64,000 nucleotides of DNA from Variovorax paradoxus. Lineage in GTDB: Bacteria; Pseudomonadota; Gammaproteobacteria; Burkholderiales; Burkholderiaceae_C. Shown here piece after piece: positions 15,174 to 26,100 of the stretch (its first letter is position 1; each line of letters starts with the position of its first letter). The notes beneath the pieces were generated by a model. That model did no database searches and was not told the origin of the DNA. It saw only the letters and a list, made by a program, of their open reading frames with translations. Made by a program: the position numbers and the translations under genes. Location: positions 1-64,000 of the forward strand of contig CP063167.1 of assembly GCA_016806145.1 (NCBI GenBank), written 5' to 3'.

Positions 15174-16607
15174 CTACCAGCCCAGGGTCTGGCGCGCCAC
15201 GGTGATCGGGCGGCGCAGCACGTAGAACAGCAGCGGCACCTTGCCGCCGTAGACCTGCGCGGTGCCGCGCGTGCCGATGCGCAGCTGGTGCAGCGCCTGG
15301 GCATCGTCGGCGCGCGCCGCGAGGCGGAAGGCCAGCGTGCTGCCGTCGGTCTTCTCGGCCTGGTAGCCGGCGCGCAGCAGGTGGGCCTCGATCGGGCGCA
15401 GCGGATCGCTGTCGAGGTAGATCTTCACGCGCGCGCCGTCCTCGATCAGCATGCTGTCCTGCACCGGCAGGAAGATGCTGAACTCGATGCGCTCGGCGTT
15501 GGCGATCTTCATGATCTGCTGGCCCGTCTCCACCGGCCGGCCCTGCCAGTCGCGGCGGTCGCTGTAGACCGCGATGCCGTCGACCGGCGCGCTGAGCACC
15601 GACTTGGCCATCAGGTCGCGCGCATAGTCGTACTGCGCGGTGGCGAGGTCGAGCTCGGCCTTGTTGATCGCCACCTCGCGGTTGGCGTCGGCGCTGTCGA
15701 TCGCGGCCTGCGAGGTGCTCGCGAAGCGCGCGGTCGCCACCTGCATCTTGCGCTGCGCGAGCTCGAGCTCGTTGCGCAGCTTGGTGTCCTCGAAGCGCAG
15801 GATCGGCTGGTTGGCCTTCACCGGCGTGTTCGGCGGCACCAGGATCTCGGCCACCACGCCGGTGAGCGGCGCGGCGATCACGGCCGGGTCGGCCGCGGCC
15901 ACCTCCATCGGCGCCAGCGCGCTCATCGAGACCGGGAAGATGCAGGCCAGCAGCACCGCCGCGGCGATCAGCCAGCGCGTGCGGCGCTCGAAGCGCCAGC
16001 GTTCCCAGAAGCGGGTCGGCCCGGCCAGCGCGCCCCAGGCGTGCGAATAGGTCTCGGCCAGCCGGCGCGCCACCTTCTGCTGCGGCTCGCTCCAGGGCTC
16101 GAGCGCGAACAGCAGCACGCCGCCGAGCGCGTCGCCGTCCTTCATGCGCATCGGCAGCCACAGCGCATGCGCGAACGGATAGGCGGCCGCGTCGCGCTCC
16201 TCGGGGTCGACGTAGGCCTCGCGGCCGAAGGCCAGCGGCGCCTCGGTGCGCGAGGCCTCGGCCGGTAGGCTCGCCACCAGCCGCTCGATCCAGCGGATCA
16301 GCGGCACGTTGCGGTCGACCGCGGCCAGGCTCGACACGCCGATGACCTGGAAGGCCGCGTCCGCATGGCGCCGGCGCAAGCAGAAGGCCTGGCGGAACGG
16401 CAGGATGCGCTTGGCCTCGTTGAGCAGGTGGAAGACCAGCTCCTTCTCGGTCTGCTGGCGCCGGATCTCGGCCTCGAGCTCGAGCAGCACCAGCGTGCCG
16501 TCGCGAAAGCGCGGCGTGGCGTCGACCACGCGCGCGCCGGCCGGCGCCGCCTGTGCCGGCTTCGGTGACGGGCCTGCGGGACCATCTCCCAAAGGTGCTG
16601 CGCTCAT
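15174..16607 (-). CDS. HlyD-family adaptor with N-terminal GAF-like domain
   Basis: The 477-residue protein begins with about 200 cytoplasmic residues that look like a GAF domain (LLNEAKRILPFRQAFCLRRR at 61-80; ALWLPMRMKDGDALGGVLLF at 148-167). One membrane segment follows (211-229). The periplasmic part has the paired half-lipoyl motifs of HlyD-type adaptors (VIAAPLTGVVAEILVPPNTP at 243-262; VLSAPVDGIAVY after a helical hairpin) and a beta-barrel region (IEFSIFLPVQDSMLIEDGARV). Family knowledge: such adaptors bridge an inner-membrane transporter and a TolC channel. A GAF-like cytoplasmic part is not usual for HlyD and may sense a ligand or bind a partner. The gene sits 16 bases after the shorter adaptor and 13 bases before the M50 gene, so the three are probably co-transcribed. 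Confidence 0.85.
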   Translation of the reverse strand: MSAAPLGDGPAGPSPKPAQAAPAGARVVDATPRFRDGTLVLLELEAEIRRQQTEKELVFHLLNEAKRILPFRQAFCLRRRHADAAFQVIGVSSLAAVDRNVPLIRWIERLVASLPAEASRTEAPLAFGREAYVDPEERDAAAYPFAHALWLPMRMKDGDALGGVLLFALEPWSEPQQKVARRLAETYSHAWGALAGPTRFWERWRFERRTRWLIAAAVLLACIFPVSMSALAPMEVAAADPAVIAAPLTGVVAEILVPPNTPVKANQPILRFEDTKLRNELELAQRKMQVATARFASTSQAAIDSADANREVAINKAELDLATAQYDYARDLMAKSVLSAPVDGIAVYSDRRDWQGRPVETGQQIMKIANAERIEFSIFLPVQDSMLIEDGARVKIYLDSDPLRPIEAHLLRAGYQAEKTDGSTLAFRLAARADDAQALHQLRIGTRGTAQVYGGKVPLLFYVLRRPITVARQTLGW

Positions 16608-16623
16608 GGTGCTGTCCGCCTTC

Positions 16624-17760
16624 TCATGGGGTGGCCTGCGCGCGCTGCCGCGAGGCCGGGTTCTGCGCGAATTCCGCGCTGCCGCTCATGCCGGGCAGCA
16701 CCGCCTCGCGGCCGCCCGCGAACTGGCCGACCACGCGCACCGTCTGGCTCACGGGGTCGACCGCGGCACCGAGCCGGGTGACCTTGGCCTCGTAGCTGCG
16801 GCCGGTCTCGTCGATCCTGAACCTGAAGGGGCTGCCCGGCGCGAGCCAGCCGAGCCAGGCCGAGGGGGCGATCAGGTGCATCTCGAGTTCGCTGTCGTTG
16901 AGCACGCGCGTGAGCTCCTTGCCGGCCGCGGCGTTCTCGTGCTGGTGCGAGATGTTCTCCACCACGATGCCCGAGAACGGCGCGACGATGGTGCAGTCGC
17001 GCATCTGGGCCTCGAGCGCGGTCGCCTCGGCGCCGGTCTGCTCGGCCTTGGCCTTGGCGATCTGCACGTCGCTCTTGCCGATGGCCTCGTAGCGGTCGAG
17101 CTCCTGGCTCTGCTTGAGGATGGTCTGGCTCGCGCGGTTGGCGGCCCAGGCGGCATTGGCCTCGGCGCGGATGCGCGAGCAGTCGAAGGCCACCAGCACC
17201 GCGCCCTTCTGGAAGCGCTCGCCCTCCTTGAAGGGCATCTGCGCGATGCGCGCGGCGATCTTGGCCGAGAACAGCACCTCGTCCTTGGGCTTGACCACGC
17301 CGCGCACCGCGCTCGCATCGGCGCGCGGTGCATCGGCCGGCGCGATCGCGGCCAGCGCGCCGGGGGCGGCGGCCGCGGCGACGGCGGCGGCATTGCCGGT
17401 GCCCTGGGGTGGCGTGGCGGCCGCGGGCGGCGCGGGCGTGGACGGCGCCGCGGGCGGCGCCATCGCGGCGAGCGCGGTGCCCGGCGCCACGACCGGTTCG
17501 GCGGCGGGGGCGGGCTTGGCCGCGGTTGCCACAGGTGCCGGTGATGGTGCCGGTGATGGTGCCGGTGCCGGGGTCGGCGCGGGCGCCGCGGCCACCGGCG
17601 GCACCGCCTCGCGCTTCTTCGCGCCGCCTCCGCCCAGGTAGCCCCAGGCGATCGCGATCAGCACGACCGCGAAGGCGGCGCCGATCGCCAGCGTTCGCCA
17701 GCGCGCGCGGTCGGGCGAGGGGCTGCGGGACGGCTCGGGGGTGGGATCGTCGAGGTTCAT
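16624..17760 (-). CDS. HlyD/RND-type periplasmic adaptor with Ala/Pro-rich linker
   Basis: The 378-residue protein has a short cytoplasmic tail, one membrane segment (about 22-42), and a long Ala/Pro-rich linker (about 50-150) of low complexity. An adaptor domain follows: first half-lipoyl (VRGVVKPKDEVLFSAKIAAR), helical hairpin (about 205-255), second half-lipoyl (CTIVAPFSGIVVENISHQ) and beta-barrel (LGAAVDPVSQTVRVVGQF). The linker could span peptidoglycan. The gene follows the TolC-like gene after 39 bases and precedes the GAF-HlyD gene by 16. Two or three adaptor-type proteins in one exporter suggest a hetero-oligomeric periplasmic conduit (inference). I see no partner RND pump or ABC ATPase gene in the window. 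Confidence 0.88.
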   Translation of the reverse strand: MNLDDPTPEPSRSPSPDRARWRTLAIGAAFAVVLIAIAWGYLGGGGAKKREAVPPVAAAPAPTPAPAPSPAPSPAPVATAAKPAPAAEPVVAPGTALAAMAPPAAPSTPAPPAAATPPQGTGNAAAVAAAAAPGALAAIAPADAPRADASAVRGVVKPKDEVLFSAKIAARIAQMPFKEGERFQKGAVLVAFDCSRIRAEANAAWAANRASQTILKQSQELDRYEAIGKSDVQIAKAKAEQTGAEATALEAQMRDCTIVAPFSGIVVENISHQHENAAAGKELTRVLNDSELEMHLIAPSAWLGWLAPGSPFRFRIDETGRSYEAKVTRLGAAVDPVSQTVRVVGQFAGGREAVLPGMSGSAEFAQNPASRQRAQATP

Positions 17761-17799
17761 GGAGCGAGGGCCCGGTGGTGGAACGAGAGAAGTCGCGCG

Positions 17800-19383
17800 T
17801 CAGGACGCCGCGCCGCAGGCCGCGGCCGCGGTGGCACCGGTCGTGTCCTGTCGGCTCTGCCACAGCCGCTGCAGCCCGCCCGCGAGCTGCGCCACCGAGT
17901 CGCGGCTGCTGACCTCGGGCGTGAAGCTGTCGAGGCCGATCGCGCTGTAGACGTTGGCGAAGGCGTTCTGCATGTCGGCATAGGCCAGGTCGTAGCGCAC
18001 CTCGGCCAGCAGGCCGTTCATCTCCTCGCGGATCACGCGCTGGCGGCTCTCCTGGTTGGCCTTGAAGGCCGACTGCATCTGCGTGGTGATGCCGCCCTGC
18101 ACCTCGGAGTAGCGCCCGGCCGTGATCAGCGACTGGCGCGCGAACGCGAACTGCGCGCGGCTCACGTGCACCTGGGTCATGATGGCCATGGTCAGCGCGC
18201 GCTCGCGCTCGGTCAGCCACTCGGCCTGGGTCTCGATCAGCCGCTTGTCGGCGGGATAGCGGAACAGGCTCACCAGGTTCCAGCTCGCGCGCACGCCCAC
18301 GCCCGACCAGTTGTTGTTGTAGAGGAAGTCGTTGGAGTCGTAGTTGGTGCCGATGAAGGCACGCACGCTCGGCAGGTTGCGCAGCAGCGCGACCGTGCCG
18401 TCGCTCTCGTTGATGCGCAGCCGGTAGGCGATCTCGCGCAGCTCGGAGCGGTTCTCCAGCGCCGCGCGAACCATCCCCTCGCCCGAGAGGCAGAACTCGG
18501 TCGACAGCGCGCTGCGCTGCGGCACCACGAGCGAGAACTCGGTGCCGGGCGCGAGGTTCATGAGCGCGGCGAGCTGCGCCTTGGCGATCACCAGCTCGCG
18601 CTGCAGCGCCTGGATCTGGCGCTGCACGTCGATCAGGTCGCGCTGGTAGGTCAGCGCGGCCAGCGGGCTGGTCGTGCGCCGGCGCGCGATCTCCTCCGAG
18701 TCGCCGAGCGCGTTGTTGACGTCGCCCGACAGCTGCGTGAGCTTGCGGATCAGCCGCTCGGCGCTGATGGCGCGCCAGTAGGCGGTGCGCACGTCCTCCA
18801 CCATGCGGTTGGCGACCTTGCGGCGGTTCTCGAGCGAGATCAGCCGCTGGTCGGCGGTCTGCTTGGCGCGCGCGTACGAGACGCCGAAGTCCAGCACGTC
18901 CCAGCTCAGGCTCAGGTCGGCGGCCGTGGTCTGGCGTTCCGACGAGGTCGAGGGCTCCAGCGATTGCCGCCCGGTCAGCAGCGAGCGGCTGCTCGCGCCG
19001 CTGTCGTTGCTGCGCCCGTTGTAGCCGGCATTGGCCACCAGCTGCGGCAGCATGTCGAAGCGCGCCCGGTCGAGCTCGCGGCCGCGCACCGCCTCCTCCA
19101 TCATCGCGACCTTGTAGTCGAGGTTGTACTTGAGCGCGCGCGCCATCGCCTCGTAGAGGCCGATCGCACCGCCCACCGGCTCCTGGTCGGCCGTCAGCGA
19201 CTTGAGGTTGCGGTCCACGCGCAGCGTCAGCTCGGTCTTGGTCAGCGGCGCGGGCGTGACGCTGCAGCCCGCCAGCACGGCGATCGAGGCGGCGGCGAGA
19301 GCGGCGGCGCGCAGCCTCGACGTGGCGGCAGGAGCGGCGGCGCGTGGGCGGGTCGTGCGGGTCGTGCGTTGGATCGATGGCAT
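17800..19383 (-). CDS. TolC-like outer-membrane efflux lipoprotein
   Basis: The 527-residue protein has a long signal sequence ending in a lipobox (VLAGC, Cys40), then the TolC/OEP repeat layout: LYEAMARALKYNLDYKVAMM (about 77-96), long helices rich in Arg, Glu and Gln, and the inner repeat with LSWDVLDFGVSYARAKQTAD and ASWNLVSLFRYPADKRLIET. Length and pattern fit outer-membrane factors of tripartite exporters. The start at 19383 has only a weak AGAAAGA-type ribosome-binding site, and the gene lies 29 bases after the giant-protein stop. Co-transcription or coupling with the giant gene is therefore plausible. Family knowledge: it would provide the outer-membrane duct for type I-like secretion of the giant protein. 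Confidence 0.9.
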   Translation of the reverse strand: MPSIQRTTRTTRPRAAAPAATSRLRAAALAAASIAVLAGCSVTPAPLTKTELTLRVDRNLKSLTADQEPVGGAIGLYEAMARALKYNLDYKVAMMEEAVRGRELDRARFDMLPQLVANAGYNGRSNDSGASSRSLLTGRQSLEPSTSSERQTTAADLSLSWDVLDFGVSYARAKQTADQRLISLENRRKVANRMVEDVRTAYWRAISAERLIRKLTQLSGDVNNALGDSEEIARRRTTSPLAALTYQRDLIDVQRQIQALQRELVIAKAQLAALMNLAPGTEFSLVVPQRSALSTEFCLSGEGMVRAALENRSELREIAYRLRINESDGTVALLRNLPSVRAFIGTNYDSNDFLYNNNWSGVGVRASWNLVSLFRYPADKRLIETQAEWLTERERALTMAIMTQVHVSRAQFAFARQSLITAGRYSEVQGGITTQMQSAFKANQESRQRVIREEMNGLLAEVRYDLAYADMQNAFANVYSAIGLDSFTPEVSSRDSVAQLAGGLQRLWQSRQDTTGATAAAACGAAS

Positions 19384-19412
19384 GGCGGACGTCTTTCTTC
19401 GAGTTCGGTTTC

Positions 19413-20120
19413 TCAAGGGGTGATCTCCACAACCGGCTGCGCGCGCAGGGCGGCAGCCAGTTGCTCCGTTTCGGTGGCCGACTGGTTGACGTGGAAGGCG
19501 ATCTGCTCGCTGAAGAGCAGCCCGCCCACGTCGCCGACCGGCAGCCCGGCCGCGCGCGGCGACGGCGGTGCCAGGCGCTGCGGCGGCGTGCGCTCGTTGC
19601 CGATGCGCGGATCGTTCGAGGCTTCCGAAGCCGCGGCGCCGAGCGCGCCGAGGCCCGACGCGCCGTCCGGCCGGTCCGCGGTGTCGCCGACCAGCAGCTC
19701 CTGGCCCGGGCGCATGGCCTCGAGCACCCGCACATCGCCCTGGCGCGAGAACATCGCGCGCGCCGGGTCGAGCACCACGAAGCGGCGCTGCAGGCTCTCG
19801 ACCACGTCGAGGATCGGCGTGCCGCTGTCCAGCCGCGGGATGCCGTCGAGCGGGCGGATGCCTTCGAGCGCGATGCGCAGCGGCTCCTTGCCGTCGAGGA
19901 ACTGGATGCCGTAGAGCGGACGGATCGCATTGACCGCCTCGTCGATGTGCAGCGGCACCGCCATCGGCTTGAGCTCGTAGGCCTTGTAGCCCCACTCGGT
20001 GCGGATGTCCCAGCCCGCGGGCCAGTCGGGCTGGCCGAACTCGAGCAGTTGGCCGACGCTCGGCGGCACCTCGGCCAGCGGCGGCACGGGCGGCGGGGGT
20101 GGCGCCGGCGGCTGCGTGGC
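19413..20120 (-). other. Unique C-terminal tail of the giant protein (putative export/anchoring region)
   Basis: The last ~235 residues are unlike the repeats. A proline run (PPAPPPPPVPP) leads into SVGQLLEFGQPDWPAGWDI and a segment with repeated IRPLxGI (IRPLYGIQFLDG, IRPLDGIPRLD). Next comes FVVLDPARAMFSRQGDVRVL, then a disordered-looking Ala/Gly/Pro stretch, and finally LLFSEQIAFHVNQSATETEQ and VVEITP. I do not recognise a family. In type I substrates the secretion signal is C-terminal, so this is the expected place for one, but no RTX block or typical aliphatic terminal motif precedes it. Confidence 0.6.
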
Positions 20121-23100
20121 CGGCGAGACCGTGAGGCTCACCGTGCCGGTGGCGGTGGCGCCGTCGCGGTCGACCGCGGTGTACGAGAAGCTCGGCGTGC
20201 CCGAGAAGCCTGGCAGCGGCACGAAGGTGAGCGTGCCGTCGGCATTGAGCGTGACCGTGCCGCCGTCCACCGCGACCGAGCCGCCGACCGCGATCGGCAC
20301 GCCGTTGATGTCGCGCACCGTGAGCGGTCCGCCCTCGGGGTCGCTGTCGTTGGCCAGCACGTCGATCGTGACCGGCGCGCCGCCGGCCGAGACCGCGCTG
20401 TCGGGCCGCACCACCGGTGCGCCGTTGACCGGTGCGATGTCGATGGTGATGCGGTTGGGCGTGGCGTCGAAGGCACCGGCGGAGTCCTGCACCGAGAAGG
20501 TGAAGCTCGCGTAGGCCGTGCCGCTGCCGTTGGCCGCGGGCACGAAGCTCAGCCGGCCGGCAGCGATATCGGCCGCCGAGATCACCTGGCCCGCCGTCAC
20601 CGCCACGCCGTTCAGCAGCAGGGTGCCATTGGCCGGCAGTGTGTCGATGCGCACGTTCGCCAGCGTCTGGCCCGCATCGGCATCGGTGAACGCGAAGTTC
20701 GCGCCGGTGAGCACGAGCGCCGTGTCCTCGGTGCCGCGGATCGTCGCGTCGGTGCTGTCCGGCGGCGTGTTGGCGCCGACGTTGACCGTCAGGGTCGCGG
20801 TGGCGGTGCCGCCCTGGCCGTCGCTGACGGTGTAGCGGATGACGACCGGGCCATTGAGGTTGGTGGCCGGCACGAAGTTCAGCGTGCCGTCCGGGTTCAC
20901 CGTGACCGTGCCGAGCGCGGGGTTGTCCAGCACGGCGCCGGTCACCGTGAGGCTGTCGCCATCGACGTCGCTGTCGTTCGCCAGCACGGGGATGTTGTTC
21001 AGCGGCGTGTTGATCGGCGTGCTGGCGATGTCGTTGCCAGCCACCGGCGCGTCGTTCACGGCGGCGACATTGACGGTCACCGTGACGGTCGAAGTGCCGC
21101 CCTGCCCGTCGCTCACCGTGTAGGTGAAGCTGGCCGGGCCGTTGTAGTTGGCGTTCGGGGTGAAGACGACATTGCCGCCGACGAGGCTGACCGTGCCGTT
21201 GGTCGCATCCTGCACGCTCACGATGGTCAGCGGATTGCCGTCGACGTCGGTGTCGTTGCCGAGCAAGGTGGCGGCCGGGATCGTCAGCGGCGTGTCCTCC
21301 ACCGCATTGACGGTGTCGGGGTTCGCCACTGGCGCATCGTTGACCGGCGCGATGTCGAAGCCGATGCGGTTCGGCGTGGTGTCGAAGGCGCCCGCCGAGT
21401 CCTGCACCGAGAAGGTGAAGCTGGCGTAGTTCGTGCCGTTGCCGTTCGCAGCGGGAACGAAGCTCAGGCGGCCGGCCGCGATGTCGGCAGCCGAGATCAC
21501 TTGGCCCGCCGTCACGGCCGTTCCGTTCAGCAGCAAGGTGCCGTTGGCCGGCAGCGTGTCGATGCGAACGTTCGCCAGCGTCTGGCCTGCATCCGCATCG
21601 GTGAACGCGAAGTTGGCGCTGCCCAGAACGACCGGCGTGTCCTCGGCCCCCGAGATCGTCGCGTCGGCGCTGTTGGGTGGCGTGTTCGTGCCGACGTTCA
21701 CCGTCAGGGTGGCCGTGTCCGTGCCGCCCTTGCCGTCGCTCACCGTGTAGGTGATGACCACCGGCCCCGTCACATTGGCGGCCGGCGTGAAGTTCAGCGT
21801 GCCATCGGCGTTGACCGTGACCGTGCCGCGCGCCGGATCGACGCTCGCACCCGTCACCGTGAGCGTGTCGCCATCCACGTCGCTGTCGTTCGCCAGCACC
21901 GGGATGTTGGTCAGCGGCGTGTTGATCGGCGTGCTCGCGAGGTCGTCGCCCGCCACCGGTGCGTCGTTGACCGGCGTGACGACGATGGTCAGCGTCGAGC
22001 TCGCGGTGGCGGTGCCGTCGCTCACGGTGTAGGTCGCCACGGGCACCGAGCCGTTGTAGTTGGCCGCGGGCGTGAAGACGTAGCTGCCGTCGGCATTGAT
22101 CGCCAGCGTGCCCACTCCGGCGAGCGTGGCCGTCTGGCCGGCGGTGTAGCTGGCGCCGCCGATCGTGAAGCCCGTCACCGTCAGGCTGTCGCCGTCGAGA
22201 TCGCTGTCGTTGCCCAGCACGTTGCCGGTGGCCGGCGTGTCCTCGGGCACGGTGTTCGTGTCGGCGTTCGCCACCGGCGCGTCGTTGCCGCCGCTCACCG
22301 TGATCGTCAGCGTCGAGCTGTCGGTGCTCGAGCCGTCGGTCATCGCATAGGTGGCGACCGGCACCGGGCCGTTGTAGTTGGCCGCCGGCGTGAAGGTGTA
22401 GCTGCCGTCGGCGCGGATCGTCAGCGTGCCCACGCCCGCGATGCTGGCGGTCTGGCCCGCGGCATAGGCCGTGGCGTCGCCCGCCACCGTGAAGCCGGTG
22501 ACCGTCACCGGGCCGTCGACGCTGCTGGTGCCCGCGAGCACGGTGCCGGAGATCGGCGTGTCCTCGGGCGTGCTCACGCTCTCGTCGGCGTCGGTGAAGG
22601 GGTCGTCCACCGGCGTGACCACGATGGTCAGCGTCGAGCTGTCGGTGCTGCTGCCGTCGCTCAGGCGATAGGTCGCGACCGGCACCGGGCCGTTGTAGTT
22701 GGCCGCCGGCGTGAAGGTGTAGCTGCCGTCGGCATTGATCCTCAGCGTGCCCACGCCCGCGATGCTCGCGGTCTGGCCCGCGGCATAGGCCGTCGCATCG
22801 CCGGCCACGCTGAAGCCGGTGACCGTCACCGTGCCGTCGGGACTGCTGGTGCCCGCGAGCACCGAGCCCGAGATCGGCGTGTCCTCCGCCGTGCTCACGC
22901 TTTCGTCGCCGTCGGAGAAACCGTCGGCCACCGGGGAGACGGCGAGCGTCAGCGTGGCGCTCGCGGTGCCCGTGCCGTCGCTGACGGTGTAGGTCGCCAC
23001 GGGCACCGGGCCGTTGTAGTTGGCCGCCGGCGTGAAGACGTAGCTGCCGTCGGCGTTGATGACCAGCGTGCCCACGCCCGCCAGCGTGGCGCTCTGCCCG

Positions 23101-26100
23101 GCCGTGTAGGTGCTGCCGTCGACCACGAACTGCGTCACAGTGAGCGTGTTGCCGTCGGCGTCGCTGTCGTTGCCCAGCACATTGCCCGTGGCGACCGTGT
23201 CCTCGGGAACGGTCTGCGCGTCGGGGTTCGCGACCGGCAGGTCGTTGACCGGTGCGATGTCGATGGTGATGCGGTTCGGCGCGGTGTCGAAGGCGCCGGC
23301 CGAGTCCTGCACCGAGAAGGTGAAGGTCGCGTAGGCGGTGCCGTTGCCGTTGGCCGCGGGCACGAAGCTCAGGCGGCCGGCGGCGATGTCGGCGGCGGAG
23401 ATCAGCTGGCCCGACGTGACGGCCACGCCGTCGAGCAGCAGCGTGCCGTTGGTCGGCAGCGTGTCGATGCGGACGTTGGCGAGGGTCTGGCCGGCGTCGG
23501 CGTCGGTGAACGCGAAGTTGGCCGTGGTCAGGACCAGCGGCGTGTCTTCGGTGCCGGCGAGGGTCGCGTCCGCGCTGTTCGGCGGCGTGTTGGTGCCGAC
23601 GTTGACGGTCAGCGTGGCCGTCGCGGTGCCGCCCTTGCCGTCGCTCACCGTGTAAGTGATGACGACCGCGCCCGTCACATCGTTCGCCGGCGTGAAGTTC
23701 AGCGTGCCGTCGGCATTGACCGTCACCGTGCCTTGCGCCGGGTTGTTCAGCGTGGCATTGGTGACGGTGAGGCTGTCGCCGTCGACATCGCTGTCATTGG
23801 CCAGCACCGGGATGCTCGAGAGCGGCGTGTTGATCGGCGTGCTGGCGATGTCATTGCCCGCCACCGGCGCGTCGTTCACGGCGCCGACATTGACCGTCAC
23901 GGTCGTGGTCGACGTGCCGCCCTGTCCGTCGCTCACCGTGTAGGTGAAGCTGGCCGGGCCGTTGTAGTTGGCGTTCGGCGTGAACACCACGTTGCCGCCG
24001 ACCAGGCTCACGGTGCCGTTGGTGGCGTCCTGCACGCTCACGAGGGTCAACGGGTTGCCGTCGACGTCGGTGTCGTTGCCGAGCAAGCTCGCGGCCGGAA
24101 TGCTCAGAGGCGTGTCCTCGACCGCCGTTACCGTGTCGGGATTCGCGACCGGCGCATCGTTGACCGGCGCGATGTCGAAGCTGATGCGATTCGGCGTCGC
24201 GTCGAAGGCACCGGCCGAGTCCTGCACCGAGAAGGTGAAGCTCGCGTAGTTCGTGCCGTTGCCATTGGCCGCGGGCACGAAGCTCAGGCGACCGGCCGCG
24301 ATATCGGCGGCCGAGATCACTTGCCCCGCGCTCACTGCCACGCCGTTGAGCAGCAGGGTGCCGTTGGCCGGCAGCGTGTCGATGCGCACGTTCGCCAGGG
24401 TCTGGCCGCTGTCGGCGTCGGTGAACGCGAAGTTCGCGCTCGTCAGCGTGATGGCGGTGTCCTCGGTGCCGGCGATCGTCGCGTCGGCGCTGTTCGGCGG
24501 CGTGTTGGTGCCGACATTCACCGTCAGGGTGGCGGTGTCCGTGCCGCCCTTGCCATCGCTCACCGTATAGGTGATGACCACCGGCCCCGTCACGTTGGCG
24601 GCCGGCGCGAAGTTCAGCGTGCCATCGGCGTTGACCGTGACCGTGCCGAACGCCGGATCCACCGTGGCGCTGGTGACGGTGAGCGGATCTCCGTCGACAT
24701 CGCTGTCGTTCGCGAGCACCGGGATGTTCGTGAGCGGTGTGTTGATCGGCGTGCTCGCGATATCGTCGCCGGCCACCGGCGCGTCGTTCACGGCTGCGAC
24801 ATTGACCGTCACGGTCGTGGTCGAGGTGCCGCCCTTGCCATCGCTCACGGTGTAGGTGAAGCTGGCAGGCCCGTTGTAGTCGGCGTTCGGCGTGAAGACC
24901 ACACTGCCGTTCGCCAGGGTCACCGTGCCGTTGACGGCATCCTGCACGCTCACGATCGTCAGCGCGTCGCCGTCGGCATCGGTGTCATTGCCCAGCAGCG
25001 TGCCCACGGGGATCGTCAGCGGCACGTCCTCGCTCGCGCTCACCGTGTCGGGGTTGCCGACGGGTGCATCGTTGATCGCTGCGATGTCGAAGGTGATCGT
25101 GTTGGGCGCGGTGTCGAAGGCACCGCCCGAGTCCTGCACCGAGAAGCTGAAGCTGGCGTAGGCCGGACCATTGCCGTTGGCGGCCGGAGCGAAGCTCAGG
25201 CGACCGGCTGCAATGTCGGCGGCCGAGATCACTTGGCCGGCGGTGACGGCGACGCCATCGAGCAGCAACGTGCCGTTCGCCGGCAGCGTATCGATGCGCA
25301 CATTGGCCAGCGTCTGCCCGCTGTCGGCATCGGTGAACGCGAAGTTCGCGGTGCCCAGCACCACCGGCGTGTCTTCCGTGCCGGAGACCGTGGCATCGGC
25401 GCTGTTCGGCGGGGTATTGCTGCCGACATTGACCGTCAGCGTGGCCGTCGCGGTGCCGCCCTTGCCATCGCTCACGGTGTAGCTGATGACGACGGCCCCG
25501 GTCACGTTGTTGGCCGGCGTGAAGCTCAGCGTGCCGTCGGCGTTGACCGTCACGCTGCCCTGCGCCGGGTTGTTCAGCGTCGCACCCGTGACCGTGAGCG
25601 GATCGCCATCGACGTCGCTGTCGTTGGCCAGCACCGGGATGTTGGTCAGCGGCGTGTTGATCGGCGTGCTCGCGATGTCGTTGCCCGCGATTGGCGCGTC
25701 GTTCACGGCGGCGACGTTGACGGTCACGGTGACCGTCGATGTTCCGCCCTGCCCGTCGCTCACCGTGTAGGTGAAGCTGGCCGGGCCGTTGTAGTTGGCG
25801 TTCGGGGTGAAGACCACGTTGCCGCCGACCAGGCTGACGCTGCCGTTGGTGGCGTCCTGCACGCTCACGATGGTGAGCGGATCGCCATCCACATCGGTGT
25901 CGTTGCCCAGCAGCGTGCCAACCGGAATGCTCAGCGGCGTGTCCTCCACCGCATTGACGGTGTCGGGGTTGCCCACCGGTGCATCGTTGATCGGCGCGAT
26001 GTCGATGGTGATGCGGTTGGGGGCCGTGTCGAAGGCCCCGGCGGAGTCCTGCACCGAGAAGGTGAAGCTGGCGTAGCCCGTTCCATTGCCATTGGCCGCC

